A DNA stretch of 64,000 bases from Burkholderiaceae bacterium (GTDB lineage Bacteria > Pseudomonadota > Gammaproteobacteria > Burkholderiales > Burkholderiaceae_C), in assembly GCA_024235855.1 (NCBI GenBank), contig JACKLN010000012.1, forward strand, positions 62,001 to 126,000, given 5' to 3'. Positions 26,007 to 36,138 of the stretch are shown piece after piece. The notes below the pieces were generated by a model that was given only the letters and a program-made list of their open reading frames with translations, searched no databases and was not told where the DNA came from. Position 1 is the stretch's first letter. The number at the start of each line of letters is the position of its first letter. Both the position numbers and the translations under genes were made by a program.

Positions 26007-27017
26007 TCACCCGCCGTTGCGGCGCGACTCCGGCAGCGCCACCAGCGCGGCCGGCTCCAGCCCCAGCGCCGGCTGCAGTTCGCGCCTGAGCTCGCGCACC
26101 GCCACGCGCACGAGGGCCGCCGTCTCCGCCGGCAGCCGGCCCCCTTCGCCGGCGCGGCTGGCCAGCCAGAAATGGCGCTCCAGCAGCGGGTAGGGTTCGC
26201 CGTCGCGCCTGAGCGCCGACAGTGGCAGCACCTGCACCGCCTGCGCGTGGTGGCGCGACTGCCACAGGCACAGCGGCGTCGTCAGCCCGAAGCCCAGCCC
26301 GGCGGCCACCAGGCTCAGCAGCGGGTCGGTGGCGTCGAACTCGTAGCGCCGGGCCAGGCCGGGGTCGTGCCGGCGCAGGTAGGCGTCCACCTGGGCGCCG
26401 ATCATCGAGCGCGTGCTGTAGGCCAGGAAGGGCAGGTCCGCGCCCAGGGCCTGCAGGCTGCGCAGCCCGCGCAGCGACCGCCCGGGCGGCAGCACGAGCA
26501 CGAAGCGCTCGGCCAGCAGCGGCAGCGCGTCGATGCCGGCCTGGCCGGTGGGCTCGGTGGTGGTGATCAGCAGGTCCAGCCGGCGCTCGGCGAAGCGCTG
26601 CTGCAGGTCGGGCACGAGGCCGGAAAGCAGCTGCAGCCGCTGCACGCGGTCGAACAGGCCGCGCACCAGCTGCGGGCCGAGCGTGGCGGCGAAGCTGTCC
26701 ACGCAACCCAGGCGCACCGCGCTGCGCGCGCTGCGGCTGAGGCTGCGCACGCCCTCGTCCATCTCGTGCGCGCGCTGCAGCAGGTCCAGCGCATGCTCGT
26801 ACAGGCGGTGGCCGCTGGCGGTGACGCGCGCCGGTCGCGTGCCGCGGTCGAGCAGCTCGCTGCCCAGGCGCTGCTCCAGCGCCCGCACGTGCTGCGACAC
26901 GCCGGCCTGCGACAGGCCGGCGCGGCGCGCCGCGGCCGAGACCGAGCCGGTCTCGACCACCGCGATCCAGCTGGCCAGCTGGTCCCAGGGCGGCGGCGCC
27001 GCGACGTCGGTCTTCAT
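26007..27017 (-). CDS. LysR-family transcription regulator
   Basis: The product has 336 residues with an N-terminal helix-turn-helix (VVETGSVSAAARRAGLSQAGVSQHVRALEQRLGSELLDRG) and a LysR substrate domain (SAVRLGCVDSFAATLGPQL to the C-terminus). ATG 27017 is chosen over an upstream in-frame TTG (27026). It is divergent from the TAXI/TRAP genes and precedes the FAD oxidoreductase gene, so it probably controls both. Confidence 0.9.
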   Translation of the reverse strand: MKTDVAAPPPWDQLASWIAVVETGSVSAAARRAGLSQAGVSQHVRALEQRLGSELLDRGTRPARVTASGHRLYEHALDLLQRAHEMDEGVRSLSRSARSAVRLGCVDSFAATLGPQLVRGLFDRVQRLQLLSGLVPDLQQRFAERRLDLLITTTEPTGQAGIDALPLLAERFVLVLPPGRSLRGLRSLQALGADLPFLAYSTRSMIGAQVDAYLRRHDPGLARRYEFDATDPLLSLVAAGLGFGLTTPLCLWQSRHHAQAVQVLPLSALRRDGEPYPLLERHFWLASRAGEGGRLPAETAALVRVAVRELRRELQPALGLEPAALVALPESRRNGG

Positions 27018-27159
27018 GCGTGTCAACGCCGCGTGATGCTCGGCATCAGGGCCGGCGATGACGGGCGACAGGGACAGGGCATGACCTAGATTGTGTGCCA
27101 GCCGGCCGCGCTACAGTGGCCGCCTCCACACCCCCGATGCCCCGAGAGAGGAGCCCCCG
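27018..27159. promoter_or_regulatory. Divergent LysR/TRAP promoter region
   Basis: TACAGT at 27112-27117 is a good -10 for the TRAP operon, with TTGTGT at 27091-27096 as an imperfectly spaced -35 (15 bp). A dyad TGATGC/GCATCA at 27044-27058 lies nearer the LysR gene and is a candidate LysR binding site. GAGAGGAG at 27146-27153 is the ribosome site of the binding-protein gene. Confidence 0.5.
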
Positions 27160-28137
27160 ATGAAACTCACCTGGAAACACGCCGCCGCCGCGGTCGCCTT
27201 CACCGCCGCCGCCGTCGCGGCCACCGGCGCGCTGGCGCAGCAGCGCATGTTCTTCGGCATCGCCACCGGCGGCACCGGCGGCACCTACTACCCGCTGGGC
27301 GGCATGCTGGCGCAGCTGATCAGCAACAAGGCCACGGTCGACGGCAAGAAGATCAGTGCCACGGCCGAGGCCGCGGGCGCCTCGGTGGCCAACGCCAAGC
27401 TGCTGGGCAACAAGGACATCGAGTCGGCCTTCGTCGCCGCCGACATCCTGGACGCGGCCTACAACGGCACCGGCCAGTTCCAGGGCGCGCCGATCAAGAA
27501 CCTGCGCGCGCTCGGCGCGCTGTACCCGGAGACGGTGCAGCTGATCACGCGTGCCGATGCCGGCATCAACAGCGTCAAGGACCTCAAGGGCAAGAGCATC
27601 TCGTCCGGCTCGCCCGGCTCGGGCCAGTACCAGCTGCTGACCGACCTGCTGAAGGTCTACGGCATGAGCCGCGCCGACATCAAGGAGGACCTGTCGTCCT
27701 TCACGCAGGCGGTGGACAAGATCAAGGACGGCAACCTGCACGCCACGCTGATCACCGCCGGCGTGCCCACCGCGGCCGTCACCGACTTCGCGCAGAGCCA
27801 TGCGCTGAAGGTGATCCCGCTGTCGGGCCCGGAGATCGCCGAGCTGCAGAAGCAGCAGCCGTTCTATGCCAACGTCAAGCTGGCGGCCAACACCTACAAG
27901 GGCCAGACCGAGGCGGTGGACACGCTGGCCGTGATGGCGGTGTGGACCGCGCACGACGCGGTGCCGGAGAACGTGGCCTACGAGGTCACGAAGGCGCTGT
28001 ACGAGAACGTGGCCATCATGGGCCAGGTGCACGTGCAGGGGAAGAACATCAGCCTGCAGACGGCCACGTCCGTGGGCAACGCGCCCATCCACCCGGGTGC
28101 GCTGAAGTACTTCAAGGAAAAGGGCATCGCCAAGTGA
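27160..28137 (+). CDS. TAXI-family TRAP transporter solute-binding protein
   Basis: The product has 325 residues with a signal peptide cleaved after ALA26. The TAXI signature MFFGIATGGTGGTYYPLGGMLAQLI begins right after it, and LKGKSISSGSPGSGQYQL follows. TAXI proteins bind glutamate, dicarboxylates or related acids and deliver them to a fused TRAP permease. The next two genes are exactly the expected partners (DUF1850, then the permease). Confidence 0.92.
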   Translation: MKLTWKHAAAAVAFTAAAVAATGALAQQRMFFGIATGGTGGTYYPLGGMLAQLISNKATVDGKKISATAEAAGASVANAKLLGNKDIESAFVAADILDAAYNGTGQFQGAPIKNLRALGALYPETVQLITRADAGINSVKDLKGKSISSGSPGSGQYQLLTDLLKVYGMSRADIKEDLSSFTQAVDKIKDGNLHATLITAGVPTAAVTDFAQSHALKVIPLSGPEIAELQKQQPFYANVKLAANTYKGQTEAVDTLAVMAVWTAHDAVPENVAYEVTKALYENVAIMGQVHVQGKNISLQTATSVGNAPIHPGALKYFKEKGIAK

Positions 28138-28652
28138 GGCCCTGGCGGCGCGCGGTGGCTGCCGTGGCCACCGCGGCCGCTGCTGCGTTGCCGTCCGTGG
28201 CCGCATCGGCCTGCACGCTGGTGCTGGCTGACCACCGCAGCGCACAGGTGCTGCGCGAGGTGCCGCTGGACCCGTCGGCGCCGGGCCTGCGCGTGGCCTT
28301 CACGCATTCGGTGCTCGGCACACCGGTCGAAGACCGCTATGTCTTCCGTCGCGTCGCCGGCGGTTGGCAGGCCGTGCTGGTGGAAGAGCGCTGGCTGGGC
28401 GAAGGTTACGGCCTGCCCATCGCCGCCGGCCCCGGCGAGCAGCTGGTGCGCGATCACAGCCTGGGCCCCGGCGGCTGGCGGCTGACGCTGCAGCGCCCGG
28501 TGCACCCGCTGGTGGTGCTGGCGCTGCCGTCGCAGCGCATGCGCGTGACCGTCGACGGCCAGGCACCGATCCTGCTGGGCACCCTGGGCCCGCCGGCGCC
28601 CACGTCGGTGGCGATGCATGTCGACGGCTGCCCCGCAGCGGGCGGATCGTGA
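28134..28652 (+). CDS. DUF1850 protein associated with TAXI-TRAP transporters
   Basis: The product has 172 residues starting at GTG 28134, overlapping the TAXI gene stop (GTGA). A signal sequence (AAALPSVAASA) precedes the DUF1850 pattern FTHSVLGTPVEDRYVF and EERWLGEGYGLP. Its exact role in TAXI-TRAP transport is not known. It is secreted or membrane-attached. Confidence 0.8.
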   Translation: MRPWRRAVAAVATAAAAALPSVAASACTLVLADHRSAQVLREVPLDPSAPGLRVAFTHSVLGTPVEDRYVFRRVAGGWQAVLVEERWLGEGYGLPIAAGPGEQLVRDHSLGPGGWRLTLQRPVHPLVVLALPSQRMRVTVDGQAPILLGTLGPPAPTSVAMHVDGCPAAGGS

Positions 28653-28662
28653 AGGAGTCTCC

Positions 28663-30858
28663 GTGAGCGTTCCCCAGGCCGAGATCGATCGCCTGATCGA
28701 GCAGTTCGACCCCGAGTCCAGCTTCCGCCGGCTGGCCGGTGTCTCCGCCGGCATCGTCACCGTGATCGCGGTGGCGCTGTCGGGCTGGCACTACTACACC
28801 GCCGGCTTCGGCCTGCACAACGAGATCGCGCACCGCGCCATCCACCTGTGCGTGGTGCTGGGCCTGTGCTTCCTGGTCTTCCCGCGGCCCAAGCGCATGG
28901 GCGGGCCCTGGGAGTGGATCGTCTCGATCGGCCTGGTGGTGTTCTACCTGCTGCTGGGCGTGGGCCTGCTGCGCGAGCTCAACGACCCGGTCTCCACGGG
29001 TGCACAGGCGGCCTTCCTGGCCGTGCTGGCGGCCCTGGCCGGCCTGTCGCTGCCGCTGAAGGCCTACGACGGCAGCCACCGGCACATCCCGCTGCGCGAC
29101 TGGATCTTCGCCGTCGCGGCGGCCAGCTTCTCGCTCTACCTGCTGCTGTTCTTCGACGACATCTTCATCACGCGCGCCGGCCAGCATTCGCCGGCCGACC
29201 TGATGGTGGGCGTGATCGCGATCGTCATGGTCATCGAGGCCACGCGGCGCACGATGGGCATCTTCCTGCCGCTGCTGGCCATCGCCACCGTGCTGTACGG
29301 CATCTTCGGGCCCTACCTGCCCGGCGACCTGGCGCACCGCGGCTACAGCGTGCCGCGCGTCGTGGCCCACCTGTACAAGGGCACGGAAGGCATCTACGGC
29401 ATCCCGGTGGGCGTGGTGGCCACCTTCGTCTTCCACTTCGTGCTCTTCGGCATCATGGCCCAGCTCACGGGGCTGGGGCAGCTGTTCGTCAACCTGGCCA
29501 CCATCGCCGCCGGGCGCTTCGCCGGCGGGCCGGCCAAGGTGAGCGTGGTGTCCTCGGGCCTGTTCGGCATGATCAGCGGCTCGCCGATCGCCAACACCGT
29601 GACCACCGGCGTGATGACGATCCCGCTGATGAAGCGCGTGGGCTTCGCGCCGCGCTTCGCCGGCGCGGTGGAAGCCTCGGCCTCCTGTGGCGGCCAGATC
29701 ACGCCGCCCATCATGGGCGCGGCCGCCTTCATCATGGCCGAGACGCTGGGCATCCCCTACAACCACCTGATCCTGGTGGCCATCGTGCCGGCGGCGCTGC
29801 ACTACCTGGCCATCCTGGTCATGGTGCACCTGGAAGCCCGGCGGCTGAAGCTGGCGGGCATGGACCCGTCGGAGATCCCGTCGCTGCCCAAGGTGCTCAA
29901 GGCCAGCTGGCACCTTTTCATCCCGCTGGTGGTGATGGTGACGCTGCTGCTGATGCAGTACACGCCGTTCCTGGCCGCGTTCTGGGGCATCACGCTCACC
30001 GTGGCCTGCTCGTGGATCCCGAAGCTGCTGGGGCCCTGGGGCCGCGGCATGGCCGGCATGGCGGTGGGCCCGCGGGCGCTGGTGCAGGGCTTCGAGATGG
30101 GCGCGAAGTCGGCGCTGGGCATCGGCGCGGCCTGTGCGTGCGTGGGCTTCGTGCTCGGCATCACCACGTTGACCGGCATGGGCTTCAAGTTCAGCGCCTG
30201 GGTGCTGGACATGTCCGGCGTGCTGGCGCAGATGGTGGTGGCGCTGGACCCGCTGGGCTGGCTGCAGGCCAACCAGGTGACGGTGCTGTTCGGCCTGCTG
30301 TTCACCGCCGTGGCCTGCATCATCATGGGCGCCGGCGTGCCCACCACGCCCACCTACATCATCCTGGCGGCCATCGTGGCGCCAGCGATGGAACAGCTGG
30401 GCGTGCCGCAGCTGGCCACGCACTTCTTCGTCTTCTACTTCGGCGTGCTGGCCGACGTGACGCCGCCGGTGGCGCTGGCCGCCTTCGCCGCCGCCGGCAT
30501 CGCGCGCAGCGAGCCCATGCGCACCGGCATGACGGCGTTCCGGCTGTCGATGGGCAAGGCGCTGGTGCCCTTTGCCTTCGTCTACACGCCGGCGCTGCTG
30601 TTCATCGACTTCACCTGGAGCGCCTTCCTGCTCGGCCTGGTGTCGGTGACGGTGGCGGTGCTCGGCCTGGCCGCGGCCTACACCGGCTTCCTGGCGCGGC
30701 CGATCGGGCGCCCGGCCTTCGTGGTCTTCAACGTGCTGTGCCTGTCGCTGGTGTTCGCCAACCCGATGCTCAACGCGGTGGCGATCCCGGTGGTGCTGGC
30801 GCTGCTGGCCTGGCACGCACGGCCGCTGCCGGCGCCAGCGGGTGCCGCAGCAGCCTGA
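28663..30858 (+). CDS. Fused TRAP transporter permease (small and large subunits in one chain)
   Basis: This 731-residue protein has about 16-18 membrane segments. The N-terminal part acts as the DctQ-like small subunit, and the rest is DctM-like with GLFGMISGSPIANTVTTGVMTIPLMK, CGGQITPPIMGAAAFIMAE and GAGVPTTPTYIILAAIVAP. The start is GTG 28663, fixed by AAGGAG at 28652-28657; an in-frame ATG at 28618 overlaps DUF1850 and has no ribosome site. Transport is driven by an ion gradient. Confidence 0.92.
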   Translation: MSVPQAEIDRLIEQFDPESSFRRLAGVSAGIVTVIAVALSGWHYYTAGFGLHNEIAHRAIHLCVVLGLCFLVFPRPKRMGGPWEWIVSIGLVVFYLLLGVGLLRELNDPVSTGAQAAFLAVLAALAGLSLPLKAYDGSHRHIPLRDWIFAVAAASFSLYLLLFFDDIFITRAGQHSPADLMVGVIAIVMVIEATRRTMGIFLPLLAIATVLYGIFGPYLPGDLAHRGYSVPRVVAHLYKGTEGIYGIPVGVVATFVFHFVLFGIMAQLTGLGQLFVNLATIAAGRFAGGPAKVSVVSSGLFGMISGSPIANTVTTGVMTIPLMKRVGFAPRFAGAVEASASCGGQITPPIMGAAAFIMAETLGIPYNHLILVAIVPAALHYLAILVMVHLEARRLKLAGMDPSEIPSLPKVLKASWHLFIPLVVMVTLLLMQYTPFLAAFWGITLTVACSWIPKLLGPWGRGMAGMAVGPRALVQGFEMGAKSALGIGAACACVGFVLGITTLTGMGFKFSAWVLDMSGVLAQMVVALDPLGWLQANQVTVLFGLLFTAVACIIMGAGVPTTPTYIILAAIVAPAMEQLGVPQLATHFFVFYFGVLADVTPPVALAAFAAAGIARSEPMRTGMTAFRLSMGKALVPFAFVYTPALLFIDFTWSAFLLGLVSVTVAVLGLAAAYTGFLARPIGRPAFVVFNVLCLSLVFANPMLNAVAIPVVLALLAWHARPLPAPAGAAAA

Positions 30859-30877
30859 ACACGCTACGCTGGCGGGC

Positions 30878-32656
30878 ATGACGCTCGCCCATCTGCTCGT
30901 CCGCCAGGCCACGGTGCGGCCGGATTCGGCCGCGGTCTTCCACGGCACCCGGCTCTGGGCCACGCATGGCCAGTGGGCCGGGCGCTGCGCCGGTCTCGCG
31001 CAACGCCTGCTTGCCGCCGGTCTGCAGCCGGGTGACCGCCTCGTGCTGTTCCTGCGCAACCACCCGCGCACGCTGGAACTGATGTGGGGGGCCTGGTGGG
31101 CCGGCCTGGTGGTGGTGCCGGTCAACGCCAAGCTGCACCCGGCAGAGGTGGCGTGGATCGTCGACAACGCCCAGGCGCGCTGGGCCTTCACCAGCGCCGA
31201 CGTGGCGCCGGATCCGATCGCGGGCCGCTGGCCTCAGCGGCAGATCGAGTGAATCGGCGCGGCGACGCTCGATCGGGCCTTGCTGCGCGCCCTCGATGCC
31301 GCGTCGCTGGCCGACTGGCGCAGTCGCGAGCGACCGCCAGGTGGACGCGACGCCGAGTGTGCCGCGTGGTGCACCAGTGCCGACGACCTGGCCTGGCTCT
31401 TCTACGCAGTCGGGTGGTGTCCGCACCACCGGCCGGCGCCGCGCCCTAAGGGGAGCGCGTGATGCTCACCCGACGCGACGGCGCAACCGCTGTGATGACC
31501 CAGCGGATGCGCGGGACGGCCTCGCCGACCGTCGACGCCTTCCGGATCCCATCGGGCCGGACGATCACCTGGTAATGCGTGATGCCTCCGCTTCAGCACG
31601 ACCCTCAGAACAGACAGCGACGGCCGCCCACCATGGCCTACGCGGCACCGACATGCGCGGCGCGCATGCACCGCGCTACGGCCGCGTGCCGCACCTGATG
31701 GCCGGTGCGCGCCACGTGGTGCCGGCCAGCGGTGGTGTCGACCCGGCGGAACTGTTCGAACTCGGCCGGGCGCTGGGCCCGCTGAGCATCGCCGCCCGCC
31801 ACCCGCCGCGTCACCTGCCATCGTCGAAAGCGCGCTGGTCACCAGCGCCGAGGGCTGGGATGTCTGGCGCTGGGCCGAGCACACCGGCGATGACCGCGCC
31901 GTTTGGCGCAAGCCGGCGCGGGAGACTCCTGGCGCGAGCTTCAAGACCATCGTCTACGGCGGTGCGCCGATGTACGCGGCCGACATCCAGCGCGCGCTGC
32001 GCGTGATGGGCCCGCGCTTCGTGCAGATCTACGGCCAGGGCGAGACGCCGATGACGGCCACGGCCCTGTCGCGCGCCACGCTGATGGACACGCCCCACCC
32101 ACGCCATGCCGAGCGCATCGCCTCGGTGGGTGTGGCGCAGACGCCGGTGCAGGTGCGGGTGGCCGACGCCGACGGGCAGCCGCTGCCGCCAGGCACGCCC
32201 GGCGAGGTGCTGGTGCGTGGCGACACGGTGATGGCCGGCTACTGGCGCCACCCCGAGGCCACGGCGCAGGCGCTGCGCGAAGGCTGGCTGTGGACCGGCG
32301 ACATCGGCACGATGGATGCCGACGGCTTCCTGACCCTGCTGGACCGCAGCAAGGACCTGCTGATCAGCGGCGGCTCCAACATCTACCCGCGCGAGGTGGA
32401 GGAGGTGCTGCTGACCTTCGACGGCGTGGCCGAGGCCGCGGTGGTGGGCGCACCGGACGCCGAGTGGGGCGAGGTGGTGGTGGCCTTCGTCGTGGCCCGC
32501 CCGGGCGCCACGGTCACCCACGACGCCCTGGACGCCCACTGCCTGGCGCACATCGCGCGCTTCAAGCGCCCCAAGCGTTATGTCTTCGTCGACGCGCTGC
32601 CGAAGAACGCCTACGGCAAGGTGCTGAAGACGGCGTTGCGGCAACGGCTCGGCTGA
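30878..32656 (+). pseudogene. Decayed AMP-forming acyl-CoA synthetase (ligase) gene
   Basis: The N-terminal third (30878-31249) and the C-terminal part from about 31930 (FKTIVYGGAPMYAADIQR, YGQGETPMT, GWLWTGDIG, DRSKDLLISGG, PKNAYGKVLK) are clear acyl-CoA ligase sequence in the same frame. Between them TGA codons at 31250, 31460 and 31493 interrupt that frame. Ligase text then appears in another frame (DDHLV near 31560; PHLMAGARHVVPASGG near 31690). The AMP-binding P-loop that should follow LAWLFY (about 31400) is broken by small insertions. The -10-like TACGCT at 30865-30870 lies 7 nt before the ATG. Sequencing or assembly error is the alternative. Confidence 0.85.
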
Positions 32657-32666
32657 GCGCCGTGCG

Positions 32667-35600
32667 TCACGGTGCCGAGGCCGCGCGCCCTTCGGCCCGC
32701 GCCAGCAACGCGGCGAACTCGGCGGCACCGAGGTCGAAGGGCGCACAGGTCGCAGCCAGCCCGCGCGCCTGCCCGGCCAGCGCTGCGGCCAGCGTGGCCT
32801 GACCCGCGTCGCGTGCCGCCGCCGCGGCCACCGCCAGCGCGTGTAGCCGCAGGCCCGGCCGCTGCAGCGCCGCCGGCAGATCGGCCAGCGCACGGGCGTC
32901 GGCCAGCGCCTGTTCGGGCGGCGCCTGGCGCGCCAGTTCGAGTTGCATCAGCATGCGGTTGAACGGCGACGCCACCGCGGCCGCCACCGCCTTCAGTTCG
33001 CGGATCAGCGCAGCATCGGTGCGCCTCTGCAGCCGGCACCAGCGCAGGCGCAGCGCCAGGCGCCGGCCGCGGAAACGGTCAGCCACGCCGCGGTCCTCAC
33101 GCGCCAGCACCTCGGCCGCGTCGTCCAGGCGGCCGGCGGCCAGGTGCATCTGCGCCAGGTGGTTGTCCAACAGCAGGCACTCGGTGCGGCGCTGCTCGCC
33201 GTCGGGCCAGCCCTCGATCACGCTGCGGGCGTCGTCCAGCAGCGCCTGCGCAGCTGCGGTCTCGCCGAGTTCGGCCAGCACCGCGCCCAGGTTCACGTCG
33301 ATCTTGATGCCGGCGCCGGCGCGCCCCACGTGCCGGTCGCGCAGCGTGCGGCCCAGTTCCAGCCGGGCGCGCGCCTGCGGGTACTCGCCGCGCCAGTAGT
33401 GGAGCAGTCCGACGTTGCTCAGCGCCGGCAGGGCGTTGACCAGGTCGTTGATCGCCAGCGCCTCGTCGATGGCCAGGTTGCCCTCGGCGATGGCCTCGGC
33501 CAGCGCATCGCTGAAGGCGTGCACGCTGCTGCGCGCCACGCGGAACGACACCCGGTCGGCGGCGGGCGCGGTGCCGGTCATCCACGGCAGGCAGCCGTCC
33601 AGCAGTGCCATCGCGTCGGCAGCACGGTCGTTCATCGCCCAGTGCCAGGCCAGGGTGCGCGAGAACTGCCAGGCCAGCGCCTCGTCGCCGAGCACCCGTG
33701 CACGGTCCACGGCGGCGCGCACGGCCGCCACGTCGGGCGCCTGCGCCACGTCGATCTGGGCACCGGCACGCAGGTTCAGCGCCTGCAGGCGCTGGCGCTC
33801 GTCGGCGGCCAGCGCCTCGAGCCGGGCCACCACGGCCAGCCGCTGGGTGGCGAAGCCGCCGAGTTCGTAGACCGTGGCGCGCACCGCCAGCGCGTCGAAC
33901 AGCGCCGCCTGGCCATCCGGGGTGCCGGCCAGCGGTTCGAGCAGCGCAATGGCACGGTCCAGCAGCGCCGCCTGCTGGGCCGGCAGCGCGGCGTCGCGCG
34001 CGGCGTCGGCCGCCAGCCGGAAGGCCCTTGCCACCGGCAGCGGCTCGCCGGCCGCCGCCCAGTGGGTGGCGATGGTGGCCACCTGCGACGGGTGGTCGCC
34101 GTGCCGACGCGCGAGGTGCTCGGCCACCAGGCGGTGCATGAACGTCGCCATCCCGGCGGGGACGGTGTCCAGCACCACGCTGGCGACCACGTCGTGCACG
34201 AAGTGCCGGCCGTAGAACACCTGGCGCAGTTCCAGCTCACGCAGCGGCTCGGTCAGCGCCAGCGGCGCACAGGCCAGGGCCTCGGCCGCGAGGTCCACGC
34301 TGTAGGCACCACCGGCCACCGCCGCCAGCTGGGCCAGGTGGCGCGCCGGTGGCGAGAGCAGGGCCACGCGGCGCTCGATCACCGCACGCTGGCTGTCCGG
34401 CAGCGGCAGGGCGTCCGCGCCTGTGGACTCGGGCGCATCCCTGAGCAGCAGCTTCACGGTCTCCAGCAGGAAGGCCGGGTTGCCGCCGGCATGCCGCCAC
34501 AGGGCCTCGGCCTGGGGTTGCAGCGCGGTCAGTGCCGGCAGGCCGCCCGCGTCCAGGCTGGTCAGCAGTGCGGCAGTGTCGTAGGCGTCCAGGGGCGCCA
34601 GGTCCACGCGCTGGCCCACTGGCGCCGCGCCGAGGTCCCGCAGCACGGCACCCATGGCCTCGCCACCTTCGTCCGGCCGGCAGGCCAGCACCCAGCGCGG
34701 GCGCGCGCCGCTTGCGAGGTCCGCCGCGGGCTCGGCCGCGGCCAGCACGCGCAGGGCATCGAGGCTGGCCGCGTCGGCATAGTGCAGGTCGTCGAGCGCG
34801 AAGGTGTGCACGCCGGCCCCGGCGGCACGCGCAAGCAGGCGCGCCACGGCCAGCATCGCCTGCGTGCGCTCGTAGTCGGTGCGCACCGGCGGTGGCGCCA
34901 GCGCCAGCGCGGCGGCCAGCTGGGGCAGCAGCCGCGCGGCCTGACGGGCATCGCCGGTGTCACTGGTGTCGGGCCCGCCGAACAGCGCCGGTTCGCGCGC
35001 CTGCAGCGCCAGCACCAGCCGGCTGAGCGACGCATAGGGCAGCACGTCGTCACCCGGGCGCGCGGCCACGCGCACCAACCCTGGCGGGCCGGCCACCGGG
35101 TCGGGCAACACGGCCAGCGTGTCGGCCAGCAGGCGGGTCTTGCCCAGCCCGGCGCTGCCACAGACGCAGACCACGCGACCGGCGTGCCAGGCCTCGGCCA
35201 TCGCCTGCTGCGCGGCAACGCGGCCGATCAGGCGCGGCGGCCGCAGCACGGTGGCCGGCAGGCCCACGGCCGGCCGGCCGGCCAGCAGGGTGGCCGGCCG
35301 CTGAGCATCCTGCACCGCCTGCGCGCTCCGTGCCGCCGCCAGCAGGCTCTGCCCCAGCTGCTGCGTGGCCGGTGACGGGGCCACGCCGTACAGCGTGCGC
35401 AGCATGTCGCGGCAGCGGTCCCAGGCGGCCAGGGCCGCGGCGTGGTCGCCGCGCAGGCTGTAGACCTCCATCAGCACGCGGAAGGCCTCTTCGCTTTCGC
35501 GGTCGACCTGCAGCAGCGATTCGGCAGCCCCCAGGGCCGCATCCAGGTCACCAGCCTGCGCGGCGTCGCGCACGCGGGCCAGCCAGTCGCGCTTGCGGCC

Positions 35601-36011
35601 GGCGCGGTCAGCGTCGCGGCGCGCGTCCAGCCAGCGGGCCAGGTCGTCGCAGTCGTCGAAGGCCAGGGTGCCCAGCAGTGGCGCCTCGGGCGGCGCCGGC
35701 GGCAGCACCTGCACGCTGCCGGCCAGCGTCAGCAGCGGCCCGTCGTCGTGCACCAGCGGGCCGTGCGCCTGGCGCAGCCTGAGCAGCCGCTGGCGCAGGT
35801 TGGCGCGGGCCCGGGTCTCGTCGGCCTCGGGCCACAGCAGCCCGGCCAGGCGTGCCCGGGGTGTGGGCCCCTCGCACCACAGGTAGGCCAGCAGCGCCGC
35901 ATGCTTGCGCTCCAGCGGCGCCGGCCCGGCTGCAGCAGTGTGGCAGGTGGGCGCGCCATGCAGTTGCAGGGCGAGCGAGGGCGGTGGGGCGTCCGGCACG
36001 GGGGCGGGCAT
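32667..36011 (-). CDS. SARP/BTAD-type transcription regulator with AAA ATPase and TPR domains
   Basis: This 1114-residue protein has an N-terminal winged-helix region (ALLAYLWCEGPTPRARLAGLLWPEADETRARANLRQRL). A bacterial activation (BTAD) domain follows (ESLLQVDRESEEAFRVLMEVYSLRGDHAAALAAWDRC, about residues 165-205). The ATPase has Walker A GSAGLGKTRL (about residue 290) and HTFALDDLHYAD, then about 500 residues of helical repeats. ATG 36011 is chosen; the open frame extends upstream to 36191 with low-quality sequence. It is divergent from a small Cys/His protein and a second SARP-like gene. Targets unknown. Confidence 0.82.
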   Translation of the reverse strand: MPAPVPDAPPPSLALQLHGAPTCHTAAAGPAPLERKHAALLAYLWCEGPTPRARLAGLLWPEADETRARANLRQRLLRLRQAHGPLVHDDGPLLTLAGSVQVLPPAPPEAPLLGTLAFDDCDDLARWLDARRDADRAGRKRDWLARVRDAAQAGDLDAALGAAESLLQVDRESEEAFRVLMEVYSLRGDHAAALAAWDRCRDMLRTLYGVAPSPATQQLGQSLLAAARSAQAVQDAQRPATLLAGRPAVGLPATVLRPPRLIGRVAAQQAMAEAWHAGRVVCVCGSAGLGKTRLLADTLAVLPDPVAGPPGLVRVAARPGDDVLPYASLSRLVLALQAREPALFGGPDTSDTGDARQAARLLPQLAAALALAPPPVRTDYERTQAMLAVARLLARAAGAGVHTFALDDLHYADAASLDALRVLAAAEPAADLASGARPRWVLACRPDEGGEAMGAVLRDLGAAPVGQRVDLAPLDAYDTAALLTSLDAGGLPALTALQPQAEALWRHAGGNPAFLLETVKLLLRDAPESTGADALPLPDSQRAVIERRVALLSPPARHLAQLAAVAGGAYSVDLAAEALACAPLALTEPLRELELRQVFYGRHFVHDVVASVVLDTVPAGMATFMHRLVAEHLARRHGDHPSQVATIATHWAAAGEPLPVARAFRLAADAARDAALPAQQAALLDRAIALLEPLAGTPDGQAALFDALAVRATVYELGGFATQRLAVVARLEALAADERQRLQALNLRAGAQIDVAQAPDVAAVRAAVDRARVLGDEALAWQFSRTLAWHWAMNDRAADAMALLDGCLPWMTGTAPAADRVSFRVARSSVHAFSDALAEAIAEGNLAIDEALAINDLVNALPALSNVGLLHYWRGEYPQARARLELGRTLRDRHVGRAGAGIKIDVNLGAVLAELGETAAAQALLDDARSVIEGWPDGEQRRTECLLLDNHLAQMHLAAGRLDDAAEVLAREDRGVADRFRGRRLALRLRWCRLQRRTDAALIRELKAVAAAVASPFNRMLMQLELARQAPPEQALADARALADLPAALQRPGLRLHALAVAAAAARDAGQATLAAALAGQARGLAATCAPFDLGAAEFAALLARAEGRAASAP

Positions 36012-36138
36012 GGCGCTGCGATGATGGCATCGACCCACGGCCCATCGCGCCTGGGCCACCCGCATGCGTGGGGTGACTGTCCACCCGGTGACGGGGCCGG
36101 TGACGCCCCGGTGACGCTCACCTGCCGACGATGCGGCC

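Noticed and set aside
28300..31191. A 963-codon minus-strand open frame opposite the TRAP permease
   Set aside because: It is His/Gln/Arg-rich with no recognisable domain; the opposite strand codes for an intact membrane transporter.
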